A stretch of 5,548 nt of DNA from assembly GCA_946481355.1 (NCBI GenBank), contig CAMLNH010000191.1, positions 1 to 5,548 on the forward strand, written 5' to 3'. Positions within the stretch are counted from its first letter, which is position 1. Every line of letters starts with the position of its first letter. Positions 1 through 5,366 of the stretch are shown one piece after another. Both the position numbers and the translations under genes were made by a program. A model generated the notes under the pieces. That model was not told where the DNA came from, made no database searches, and saw nothing but the letters and a program-made list of their open reading frames with translations. Source of the DNA: an uncultured Curvibacter sp. (GTDB taxonomy: Bacteria; Pseudomonadota; Gammaproteobacteria; Burkholderiales; Burkholderiaceae).

Positions 1-52
1 CGCCGACCTACGCCTTGTAAGGGCGCCGCTCTACCAGCTGAGCTAAGCACCC
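1..52 (-). tRNA. tRNA-Val (anticodon UAC), 3' part cut off by the window edge
   Basis: Read on the minus strand, the sequence begins with the acceptor strand GGGTGCT (52 to 46), followed by T8 and A9 and the D-stem GCTC with its partner GAGC. A five-pair anticodon stem (GCGCC with GGCGT, one G-U pair) closes the seven-base loop CTTACAA. The anticodon TAC lies at 19 to 17, so the tRNA reads valine GUA/GUG-type codons. The variable loop AGGTC and the start of the T stem are present, then the window ends, so the T arm and the 3' acceptor strand are missing. The gene begins only 12 bases after the HU stop codon on the same strand, with no visible terminator or room for a promoter between them. 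Co-transcription with the HU gene followed by RNase P and 3' processing is therefore likely (inference). Confidence 0.95.
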
Positions 53-64
53 CACCGGAACAGG

Positions 65-337
65 TCAGTTCAGTGCATCCTTCAGGGCCTTGCCCGGACG
101 GAACTTCGGCACCTTGGCGGCCTTGATTTTAATCGCAGCGCCGGTACGGGGATTACGACCGGTGCGGGCAGCGCGCTTGCCAACGGCAAAGGTGCCGAAA
201 CCCACCAGAGACACCGAGCCACCTTTTTTCAGCGTGGTCTTGACGGCGCCGATGGTGGACTCCAGAGCACGCGTGGCAGCAGCTTTCGAGATGTCGGCGT
301 GCTTGGCGATGTGTTCGATCAGTTCAGTCTTGTTCAC
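65..337 (-). CDS. hupB: HU family DNA-binding protein (nucleoid-associated), 90 aa
   Basis: This is a histone-like protein that binds DNA as a dimer and bends it, compacting the nucleoid and assisting replication, repair and recombination. The 90-residue length is that of a typical HU subunit. The N-terminal helical dimerisation region covers about residues 1-40. The GFGTF turn lies at 46-50. The beta arm carries RTGRNPRTG at 58-66, where Pro63 is the residue that intercalates into DNA. The C-terminal signature with Pro77, Phe79, Pro81, Gly82 and Lys83 is intact. The start codon is GTG (337-335), supported by a Shine-Dalgarno AAGGGGA five bases upstream. Several HU paralogues exist in this group, so the symbol hupB rather than hupA or hup is a guess, and IHF is less likely because the arm and turn motifs are HU-like. 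A strong promoter lies at 460-488, and tRNA-Val follows directly. Confidence 0.95.
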   Translation of the reverse strand: MNKTELIEHIAKHADISKAAATRALESTIGAVKTTLKKGGSVSLVGFGTFAVGKRAARTGRNPRTGAAIKIKAAKVPKFRPGKALKDALN

Positions 338-342
338 AAAGA

Positions 343-349
343 TCCCCTT
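343..349 (-). promoter_or_regulatory. Shine-Dalgarno site of the HU gene
   Basis: Minus-strand AAGGGGA sits five bases (TCTTT) upstream of the GTG codon at 337-335. It is the clearest ribosome binding site of the minus-strand genes and decides the GTG start, since no ATG in frame nearby would use it. Confidence 0.8.
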
Positions 350-401
350 GTAATGGAAACGACGTTAATCAGTTTGTCTCTTGAATAATTCTGGCTCTCC
401 G

Positions 402-442
402 ATCCGGCGGGCTGACCGGATGCGGTTGGCTAGGCCGGCCGC
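402..442 (-). promoter_or_regulatory. Two adjacent hairpins in the HU leader RNA
   Basis: On the minus-strand transcript, one hairpin uses GCGG (442-439) with CCGC (425-422), plus an inner GGC/GCC pairing closed by the loop CTA. The next uses ATCCGG (421-416) with CCGGAT (407-402) around an eight-base loop. Both lie between the predicted transcription start (about 453) and the ribosome binding site, in an otherwise AT-richer leader. Neither is followed by a T run, so they are not terminators. A role in mRNA stability or translation control is inference only. Confidence 0.4.
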
Positions 443-459
443 TTGCACGGCTGCATGGA

Positions 460-488
460 ATTAGAGCTACGGACTTCGGCCGTGTCAA
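460..488 (-). promoter_or_regulatory. Sigma70-type promoter of the HU gene
   Basis: The minus strand carries a perfect -35 box TTGACA (488-483), a 17-base spacer, and a -10 box TCTAAT (465-460) that matches TATAAT at five of six positions. Transcription would start near 453, giving a leader of about 115 bases before the GTG start at 337. This is by far the best promoter match in the window, in keeping with the high expression usual for HU. Confidence 0.8.
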
Positions 489-564
489 CAAGTCATGCGG
501 CATAACAACAGCGTGGGGGCGAATTCTAGACGCATTTCACACGCAAACTCCTGCGCCGGAACAC

Positions 565-587
565 AAAAAAAAGTTCATGCATGGCAT
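565..587 (-). terminator. Weak candidate terminator after the transporter gene
   Basis: About 40 bases past the transporter stop codon, the minus strand has ATGC (587-584), the loop CAT, GCAT (580-577), four more bases and then a run of eight T (572-565). The T run is a good U-tract but the stem is only four pairs, far weaker than a standard intrinsic terminator. It is the only terminator-like element between the uvrC-pgsA-transporter cluster and the HU promoter. Confidence 0.3.
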
Positions 588-626
588 CCCGACTTCACGT
601 GCGCGCCAAAATGGGTTAGGCCTTGC

Positions 627-1529
627 TCAGCGCGCCGCGCGCACCACCAGACTCACCCCGAGCGCCGTCAGCACGGTGCCCACGAGCGTCGTCAGCGTGA
701 TGGGTTCGGCGAACAGCGCCCAGGCCATGAGCGCGGTCGTGGGAGGCACCAGATAGAGCAGACTGGTGACGCTGGTGGCCGCACCACGCTGGATCAGCAG
801 ATACAGCAGCGAGCTGCCGCCCAGGGTGAGCCCCAGCACCGACCAGGCCATGGCGCCGGCCAGCTCCCAGTTCACGGCGCCCTGCGCGTCGACCCAACGC
901 ACCGCTTCGGTCTCGAACAGCGCCAGCGGCAGGGTCACGACGAGCGCCGCCAGCAATTGGACGGCATTGGCACTGCGCACATCGCAAGGTGCTACAAAGT
1001 GTTTCTGGTACAGCGTGCCGACCGTGATGCTCAGCAGGGCCAGCACGGCCAGCGCCATGTTCAGCAGATCGGCCTCGCCACCGGCGCCGAACTTGCGGGC
1101 CACCACCAGGATCAAGCCCGCAAAACCCAGGGCCAGGCCCAGCCACTGGCGCTGCGTCACCGAGGAACCGCGAGACGAAAGCCAGATGGCCGTGAGCACG
1201 GGTTGCAGGCCCACGACCAACGCCACGAGCCCCGAGCCCATGCCTGCCTTGACGGCTGCCCACACGCCGCCCAGGTAGCCCGCGTGCATGAGCACGCCGG
1301 TCACGCCCAGGTGCAGCCACTGCGTGCGTGTGGCGGGCCAGGCGACGCGTGCCAGCAGGATCCAGGGCAGGAAGCAGAGGATGGAGAGCACATAGCGCCA
1401 GGCCAGAAAGGACAAGGGCGGCGCATGCGGCATGCCGTAGCGCGCCACGATGAAGCCCGTGCTCCAGATCAGCACGAAGACCAGAGGCATGGCCCTCAAC
1501 AGGGCCGCGCTGTCGCCGCGGTGACTCAT
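627..1529 (-). CDS. EamA/DMT-superfamily inner-membrane transporter, 300 aa
   Basis: This is a drug/metabolite-type permease with the duplicated EamA architecture. About ten hydrophobic segments can be placed near residues 11-28, 39-60, 72-91, 98-118, 127-145, 156-173, 187-204, 222-245, 250-271 and 277-297. The first EamA repeat covers roughly 13-145 and the second 156-297. The WSTGFIVARYG stretch at 22-32 in helix 1 and the FAEP motif (273-276) between the last two helices are typical of this family. Members export or import amino acids, metabolites or drugs, and nothing in the sequence shows which substrate applies here. The ATG at 1529 is 13 bases beyond the pgsA stop, with no Shine-Dalgarno in the gap, so translation may be coupled to pgsA. 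It looks like the last gene of the uvrC-pgsA cluster. The family call is strong and the substrate is unknown. Confidence 0.9.
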   Translation of the reverse strand: MSHRGDSAALLRAMPLVFVLIWSTGFIVARYGMPHAPPLSFLAWRYVLSILCFLPWILLARVAWPATRTQWLHLGVTGVLMHAGYLGGVWAAVKAGMGSGLVALVVGLQPVLTAIWLSSRGSSVTQRQWLGLALGFAGLILVVARKFGAGGEADLLNMALAVLALLSITVGTLYQKHFVAPCDVRSANAVQLLAALVVTLPLALFETEAVRWVDAQGAVNWELAGAMAWSVLGLTLGGSSLLYLLIQRGAATSVTSLLYLVPPTTALMAWALFAEPITLTTLVGTVLTALGVSLVVRAAR

Positions 1530-1542
1530 GGGCGGAGCCGGC

Positions 1543-2109
1543 TCATTTCACGCGGGCGCGGATTTCCGGCAGAGCCTTCTGCAGGTAATACACCATGGAC
1601 CACACGGTCAGCACGGCGGAGATCCAGATCAGGCCGGTACCCCACAGGTGGGTATCGATCAGGCCAAAGAGATGGTCGTGGTAGAGCAGGAAGGGGATGG
1701 CCACCATCTGCACCGTGGTCTTGACCTTGCCCAGCATGTGCACGGCCACGCTGCGGCTCGCGCCGATCTGCGCCATCCATTCGCGCAGGGCCGAGATCGC
1801 GATCTCGCGGCCGATGATGATGAGCGCCACGAAGACGTCAATGCGGTCCAGGTGCACCAGCACCAGCAGGCTGGCGCAGACCAGAAACTTGTCGGCCACC
1901 GGGTCGAGGAAGGCGCCGAAGGAGGACACCTGGTTGAGCTTGCGTGCGAGATACCCGTCGAGCCAGTCGGTCAGTGCAAACAGCACGAACATCACGGTGG
2001 CGATCAGGTTGCGGGTGGCGGGTTCCAGCGGCAGGTAGAACACCCCGACGATGAGCGGGATAGCGACGATGCGCGTCCAGGTCATGAGGGTGGGGATGGT
2101 GAAGAACAT
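1543..2109 (-). CDS. pgsA: CDP-diacylglycerol--glycerol-3-phosphate 3-phosphatidyltransferase, 188 aa
   Basis: This integral membrane enzyme condenses CDP-diacylglycerol with sn-glycerol 3-phosphate to give phosphatidylglycerophosphate and CMP, the committed step to phosphatidylglycerol and cardiolipin. The complete CDP-alcohol phosphatidyltransferase signature D-x2-DG-x2-AR-x8-G-x3-D-x3-D is present, with Asp48, Asp51, Gly52, Ala55, Arg56, Gly65, Asp69 and Asp73; the aspartates bind metal and substrate. Hydrophobic segments flank it near 11-27, 33-47, 75-101 and toward the C terminus. The N terminus (MFFTIPTLMT) aligns with the E. coli PgsA start, as I recall it, so the ATG at 2109 was chosen. 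An in-frame ATG at 2118 would add three residues, and neither has a clear ribosome binding site. The length is close to the roughly 182 residues of E. coli PgsA. The gene follows the uvrC stop by 32 bases, the well-known uvrC-pgsA pairing of proteobacteria. Confidence 0.95.
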   Translation of the reverse strand: MFFTIPTLMTWTRIVAIPLIVGVFYLPLEPATRNLIATVMFVLFALTDWLDGYLARKLNQVSSFGAFLDPVADKFLVCASLLVLVHLDRIDVFVALIIIGREIAISALREWMAQIGASRSVAVHMLGKVKTTVQMVAIPFLLYHDHLFGLIDTHLWGTGLIWISAVLTVWSMVYYLQKALPEIRARVK

Positions 2110-2125
2110 GGGCCGCATTGTGGCA

Positions 2126-2139
2126 CGGCTGCAAAGCCG
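2126..2139 (-). other. Small hairpin in the uvrC-pgsA junction
   Basis: The minus strand reads CGGCT, TTGC, AGCCG, a perfect five-pair stem with a four-base loop, extendable by one G-U pair. It occupies most of the space between the uvrC stop (2144-2142) and the pgsA start. There is no T run after it, so it is not an intrinsic terminator. It could be a processing or stability element, or chance in GC-rich DNA. Confidence 0.35.
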
Positions 2140-2141
2140 CC

Positions 2142-4130
2142 TCAGTGCAGCGCGCGATAGATGGCCTCGGCCAACTCGTGCGAGACGCCGTCCACCGTGG
2201 TCAGATCTTCCACACTGGCCGCCGTCACGCCGCGCACACCGCCGAAACGCTGCAGCAGGCGCGCGCGCCGTTTGGGCCCGACACCGGGAATGTCTTCGAG
2301 CCTGCTGCCACCGGTGCGCACCTTGGCGCGTGCCGCACGCATGCCGGTGATGGCGAAGCGATGCGCCTCGTCGCGGATCTGCGCCACCAGCATCAACGCC
2401 GCCGAGTCCTTGCCGAGGTACACCTTCTCGCGCCCGTCGGCGAAAACCAGCTCTTCCAGGCCGACCTTGCGGCCCTCGCCCTTCTCCACGCCCACGATGA
2501 GCGCAAGATCCAGCCCCAGCTGCTCGAAGACCTCGCGCGCCATGGCCACCTGCCCCTTGCCGCCGTCCACCAGCACCAGATCGGGCAGGCGGTCCGTACC
2601 TTCGGTGGTCATTCCCCCCTCGCCTTCGCCTCCTTCGCGCAAGGCCTGGGCCAGACGAGCGTAGCGCCGCGTGAGCACCTGGCGCATGGCCGCGTAGTCG
2701 TCGCCCGGCGTGATGCCGTCGATCTTGTAGCGCCGGTACTCGCTGTTCTGCATCTTGTGGTGGTGGAAGACCACGCAGGAAGCCTGCGTGGACTCGCCCG
2801 CCGTGTGCGAGATGTCGAAACATTCAATGCGCAGCTCGTCGAGCCGGTCCTGCGGCAGGGCCAGGGCCTCGGCCAGCGCGCGCGTACGCGCCTGCTGCGA
2901 GCCTTCTTCGGCCAGCAGGCGGGCGAGCTGCAGACCGGCATTGGTCTGCGCCATCTCCAGCCAGATGCGGCGCTGCTCGCGCGGCTGGTGCACGGCACGG
3001 ATCTTCAGACCCGACTGTTCCGACAGGGCCTCGATCAGACGTTTGCTCACGGGCACGCTGGTGATCAGCGTGGGCACGGCCGGCACCTCCACATAGTGCT
3101 GGGCGATGAAGGCTTCGAGCACCTGCACCTCGACCGGCACCGGCTCGCTGCCATCGTCTTCGCTGAGCTGCAAGGCCGCAGCATCGTCGACGTGGGTGGG
3201 GAAATAGGCCCGGTCGCCCAGATGGCGCCCACCACGCACCATGGCCAGGTTGACGCAGGCACGCCCGCCCTGCACCTGCACGGCGAGGATGTCCACGTCG
3301 CGGTCGTCCGTGCTTTCCACGGCCTGCTGGTGCAACACATTGGACAGGGCCGAGATCTGGTCACGCAGTTCGGCCGCCTGCTCGAATTCCAGCGCCTCGG
3401 AATGCGCCTGCATGCGGCTTTCGAGCTGCTGCAGCACCTGCTGCGTCTCGCCACGCAGAAAGGCCTCGGCATGGGCCAGATCCTGGGCATAGGTCTCGGC
3501 GTCCACCAGGCCCACGCAAGGCCCCGAGCAACGCTTGATCTGGTACAGCAGGCAGGGGCGCGTGCGGTTGGCAAACACCGTGTCCTCGCAGGTACGCAGG
3601 CGGAAGACCTTCTGCAACAGCAGGATGCCCTCCTTCACGGCCCAGGCACTCGGGTAGGGCCCGAAGTAGTGGTGCTTCTTCTCGACCGCGCCGCGGTAGT
3701 AAGCCACGCGCGGCCAGGCGGCCGCGCTGCGTTCGGCCGCCTGGCCTGTGGCCTTTTGAGGAACCGTGATCTTCAGATAGGGGTAGCTCTTGTCGTCGCG
3801 GAACAGGATGTTGTAGCGCGGGTGCTGGGTCTTGATGAGGTTGTTTTCCAGCAGCAGGGCCTCGGCCTCGGAGCGCACCACCGTGGTCTCCAGGCGCACG
3901 ATCTTGCCCACCATGTGGCCGATGCGGGTGCCGTCGTGGCTCTTCTGGAAATAGCTCGAGACGCGCTTCTTGAGGTTGCGCGCCTTGCCCACGTAGAGCA
4001 GGCCACCCTCGGCATCGAAATAGCGGTAGACCCCGGGCAGCCCGGGCAAGGCAGCCACCTGGGCCAGCAGCGCCGCGCTGTGCGGTCCGGCTGTCGCGTC
4101 TTCCTGGCCTTCGACCTGTTCGTTCTGCAT
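2142..4130 (-). CDS. uvrC: Excinuclease ABC subunit C, 662 aa
   Basis: UvrC makes both incisions around DNA damage in nucleotide excision repair, acting with UvrA and UvrB. Numbered from the ATG at 4130, the GIY-YIG domain (about 30-110) holds Tyr35 (GVY), Tyr46 (YVG), Lys49, Arg56, Tyr60 and Glu95, the usual catalytic set. Cys181, Cys193, Cys201 and Cys205 have the 12-8-4 spacing of the E. coli cysteines reported to hold an iron-sulfur cluster. A UVR motif that contacts UvrB lies near 228-263. The C-terminal nuclease has Asp439 (CFDISH), Asp478 (GDDY), Asp522 (VDGGKG) and His590 (DEAH). A tandem helix-hairpin-helix region ends the protein. It is longer than E. coli UvrC (610 aa) because of an N-terminal tail and two small insertions. 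A start at 4157 (671 aa) has a better Shine-Dalgarno (GGGGAG, five bases upstream) but abuts the earP start, so the start is uncertain. Confidence 0.97.
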   Translation of the reverse strand: MQNEQVEGQEDATAGPHSAALLAQVAALPGLPGVYRYFDAEGGLLYVGKARNLKKRVSSYFQKSHDGTRIGHMVGKIVRLETTVVRSEAEALLLENNLIKTQHPRYNILFRDDKSYPYLKITVPQKATGQAAERSAAAWPRVAYYRGAVEKKHHYFGPYPSAWAVKEGILLLQKVFRLRTCEDTVFANRTRPCLLYQIKRCSGPCVGLVDAETYAQDLAHAEAFLRGETQQVLQQLESRMQAHSEALEFEQAAELRDQISALSNVLHQQAVESTDDRDVDILAVQVQGGRACVNLAMVRGGRHLGDRAYFPTHVDDAAALQLSEDDGSEPVPVEVQVLEAFIAQHYVEVPAVPTLITSVPVSKRLIEALSEQSGLKIRAVHQPREQRRIWLEMAQTNAGLQLARLLAEEGSQQARTRALAEALALPQDRLDELRIECFDISHTAGESTQASCVVFHHHKMQNSEYRRYKIDGITPGDDYAAMRQVLTRRYARLAQALREGGEGEGGMTTEGTDRLPDLVLVDGGKGQVAMAREVFEQLGLDLALIVGVEKGEGRKVGLEELVFADGREKVYLGKDSAALMLVAQIRDEAHRFAITGMRAARAKVRTGGSRLEDIPGVGPKRRARLLQRFGGVRGVTAASVEDLTTVDGVSHELAEAIYRALH

Positions 4131-4137
4131 GAGCCGT

Positions 4138-4149
4138 ATTGTGGACAAT
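4138..4149. promoter_or_regulatory. 12-base palindrome centred between the uvrC and earP starts
   Basis: ATTGT-GG-ACAAT has two perfect five-base arms. It lies seven bases from the uvrC ATG at 4130 and six bases from the earP ATG at 4156, so it is almost exactly centred in the 25-base gap. On each strand the arm ends in ACAAT six to seven bases before an ATG, the place a -10 box would take for a leaderless mRNA. No matching -35 box is visible on either strand, so promoter function is speculative; an operator is another possibility. Confidence 0.3.
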
Positions 4150-4155
4150 CCCGCC

Positions 4156-5229
4156 ATGGTTTCTCCCCGCCTCTGGGACATTTTCTGCAAGGTCATCGAC
4201 AACTACGGCGACATCGGCGTCTGCTGGCGCCTGGCGCGCCAGCTCGCCGCACGCGGCCAGGCCGTGCGTCTCTGGGTCGACGATGCCAGCGCCCTGCGCT
4301 GGATGGCGCCCCAGGGTTGCCCCGGCGTGGAGGTCCGGCCCTGGGCCGAGCCACTGCCCCTGGACGGCTTGTCACCGGGCCAGGTGCTGGTCGAGGCCTT
4401 CGGTTGCGAGGTGCCGCCGGCATTCGTGCAGCGTTACGTGGATTGGCGCGCCGCCGATGCGCAGCCCGCACGCTGGATCAACCTCGAATACCTCTCGGCC
4501 GAAAGCTATGTGGAGCGCAGCCATGGCCTGCCCTCTCCGGTGATGCAGGGACCGGGACGCGGCCTGAGCAAGCGTTTTTTCTACCCGGGCTTCACGCCCG
4601 CCACGGGCGGCCTGCTGCGTGAGCCGGATCTGATGCAGCGCCAAGCCCGCTTCGACCCCCAGGCCTGGCTGGCGGCACAGGGCATCACGCCCCGCCCGGG
4701 TCGGACACGGGTCTCGCTCTTCTGCTACGAGCCCGCCGCCCTGCCCGACCTGCTGTCCCAGCTGGCCGGACAGCAGGCACAACTGCTGGTCACCGCGGGC
4801 CGCGCCACGGCCGCTGTGCGCGCCTGCCCCCAGCCCGCCGGACTGGACGTGCACGAGTTGCCCCATCTCACCCAGGACGACTACGACCACCTGCTCTGGG
4901 CCTGTGACCTCAATTTCGTGCGCGGCGAAGACTCGCTGGTGCGTGCGCTCTGGTCCGGCCAGCCCTACGTCTGGCAGATCTATCCGCAGGACGACCACGC
5001 CCACCACGCCAAGCTGGAGGCCTTCCTGCGCCAGATCCAGGCCCCGGCCTCGCTGCAGGCCTGGCACCACACCTGGAACGGCCTGGACGCCCGCCCCCTG
5101 GCCTGGCCCGACCTGCCCATCTGGCAGGCTGCCGCCGTCCAGGCCCGGCAAGGCTTGCTGGAACAGCCCGACCTGCTCAGCCGCCTGCTGGAATTCAGTG
5201 CCGCCGCTGCAGCACGCCCAGCACCCTGA
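4156..5229 (+). CDS. earP: EF-P arginine 32 rhamnosyltransferase EarP, 357 aa
   Basis: EarP is a GT-B fold, inverting glycosyltransferase that moves L-rhamnose from dTDP-beta-L-rhamnose onto Arg32 of elongation factor P, activating it for polyproline translation. The N-terminal motif [22 protein letters not shown] (residues 7-28) is diagnostic. Asp15 and Asp19 within it have the same four-residue spacing as the Asp13/Asp17 pair shown to be essential in Pseudomonas EarP. The C-terminal donor-site motif RGEDS is at 256-260, with Glu258 matching the key glutamate, followed by [13 protein letters not shown] at about 275-287. An NLEYLSAE stretch lies at 109-116. The start at 4156 was chosen because homologues begin just before this motif; an in-frame ATG at 4129 would add nine residues. 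The ribosome binding site is weak for both (GTGGA ten bases before 4156). The substrate gene efp follows by 137 bases. The pairing plus Arg32 makes the assignment firm. Confidence 0.96.
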   Translation: MVSPRLWDIFCKVIDNYGDIGVCWRLARQLAARGQAVRLWVDDASALRWMAPQGCPGVEVRPWAEPLPLDGLSPGQVLVEAFGCEVPPAFVQRYVDWRAADAQPARWINLEYLSAESYVERSHGLPSPVMQGPGRGLSKRFFYPGFTPATGGLLREPDLMQRQARFDPQAWLAAQGITPRPGRTRVSLFCYEPAALPDLLSQLAGQQAQLLVTAGRATAAVRACPQPAGLDVHELPHLTQDDYDHLLWACDLNFVRGEDSLVRALWSGQPYVWQIYPQDDHAHHAKLEAFLRQIQAPASLQAWHHTWNGLDARPLAWPDLPIWQAAAVQARQGLLEQPDLLSRLLEFSAAAAARPAP

Positions 5230-5237
5230 AAAAACGA

Positions 5238-5243
5238 TAAAAT
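5238..5243 (+). promoter_or_regulatory. Possible -10 element ahead of efp
   Basis: TAAAAT stands in a short AT-rich patch (5229-5247) that contrasts with the GC-rich DNA around it and begins at the earP stop codon. It matches TATAAT at five of six positions. No convincing -35 box is found 16-18 bases upstream, where the sequence is GC-rich earP coding DNA. If used, transcription would start near 5250, just at the first hairpin strand. Confidence 0.35.
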
Positions 5244-5247
5244 TCAA

Positions 5248-5263
5248 GGCTTTGCGAAAAGCC
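5248..5263 (+). promoter_or_regulatory. Alternative (antiterminator-like) hairpin in the efp leader
   Basis: GGCTTT (5248-5253) pairs with AAAGCC (5258-5263) around the GNRA-type loop GCGA. Its 3' arm is the same sequence that forms the 5' arm of the larger hairpin at 5255-5287, so the two cannot form together. This is the arrangement of an attenuator, but no leader peptide or known ligand motif is visible. Confidence 0.4.
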
Positions 5264-5287
5264 CCCGGCGCGCCCGGCGGCTTTTCG
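5255..5287 (+). terminator. Strong hairpin between earP and efp, terminator-like
   Basis: CGAAAAGCC (5255-5263) pairs perfectly with GGCTTTTCG (5279-5287). After one C-C mismatch, CCGG (5265-5268) pairs with CCGG (5274-5277) around the loop CGCGC. The four T near the 3' base give it the A-rich/T-rich symmetry of a bidirectional intrinsic terminator, although there is no long U-tract after the stem. It could end earP transcripts or act as an attenuator for efp; reading through it would join the two genes in one mRNA. Confidence 0.6.
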
Positions 5288-5354
5288 ACTGCCGCACGAA
5301 CGAACACCATCCCACCGGGAAGCGGGGAGTCTGAGCGGCCAACCGAATCAGCAC

Positions 5355-5362
5355 TACGGAAA
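5355..5362 (+). promoter_or_regulatory. Shine-Dalgarno site of efp
   Basis: TACGGAAA carries the core GGA at 5358-5360, six bases before the ATG at 5367. The spacing is ideal though the core match is short. It supports the ATG that also gives the canonical EF-P N terminus. Confidence 0.6.
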
Positions 5363-5366
5363 CACT

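Noticed and set aside
433..440. GGCCGGCC palindrome as a possible regulatory site.
   Set aside because: Eight-base GC palindromes are expected by chance in this DNA, and this one is accounted for by the leader hairpin at 422-442.
495..1724. A 409-codon open frame on the plus strand starting in the HU-transporter gap.
   Set aside because: It lies opposite the transporter and pgsA, its composition is extreme (Arg, Gln, His, Gly), and it has no ribosome binding site or family signature.
2110..2823. A long upstream extension of the pgsA reading frame into uvrC, which would give a 426-residue protein.
   Set aside because: The extension is Arg/Gly-rich and overlaps uvrC catalytic codons in another frame. 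The known PgsA N terminus begins at 2109, so the extra part is a shadow.
4131..4202. Further upstream uvrC starts at 4181, 4196 and 4202.
   Set aside because: They would run into the conserved earP N-terminal motif and add residues not expected in UvrC; 4130, or at most 4157, is more likely.
2118..4622. A very long open frame on the plus strand (834 codons) covering the whole of uvrC in antisense and running into earP in another frame.
   Set aside because: It is the mirror of a GC-rich coding region, is rich in Gln, His, Arg and Leu with no recognisable domain, and overlaps two certain genes. It is best explained as an antisense shadow.
4372..5310. A 312-codon open frame on the minus strand opposite earP.
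   Set aside because: It has low-complexity Gly/Val/Gln composition, no domain, and mirrors a certain gene.
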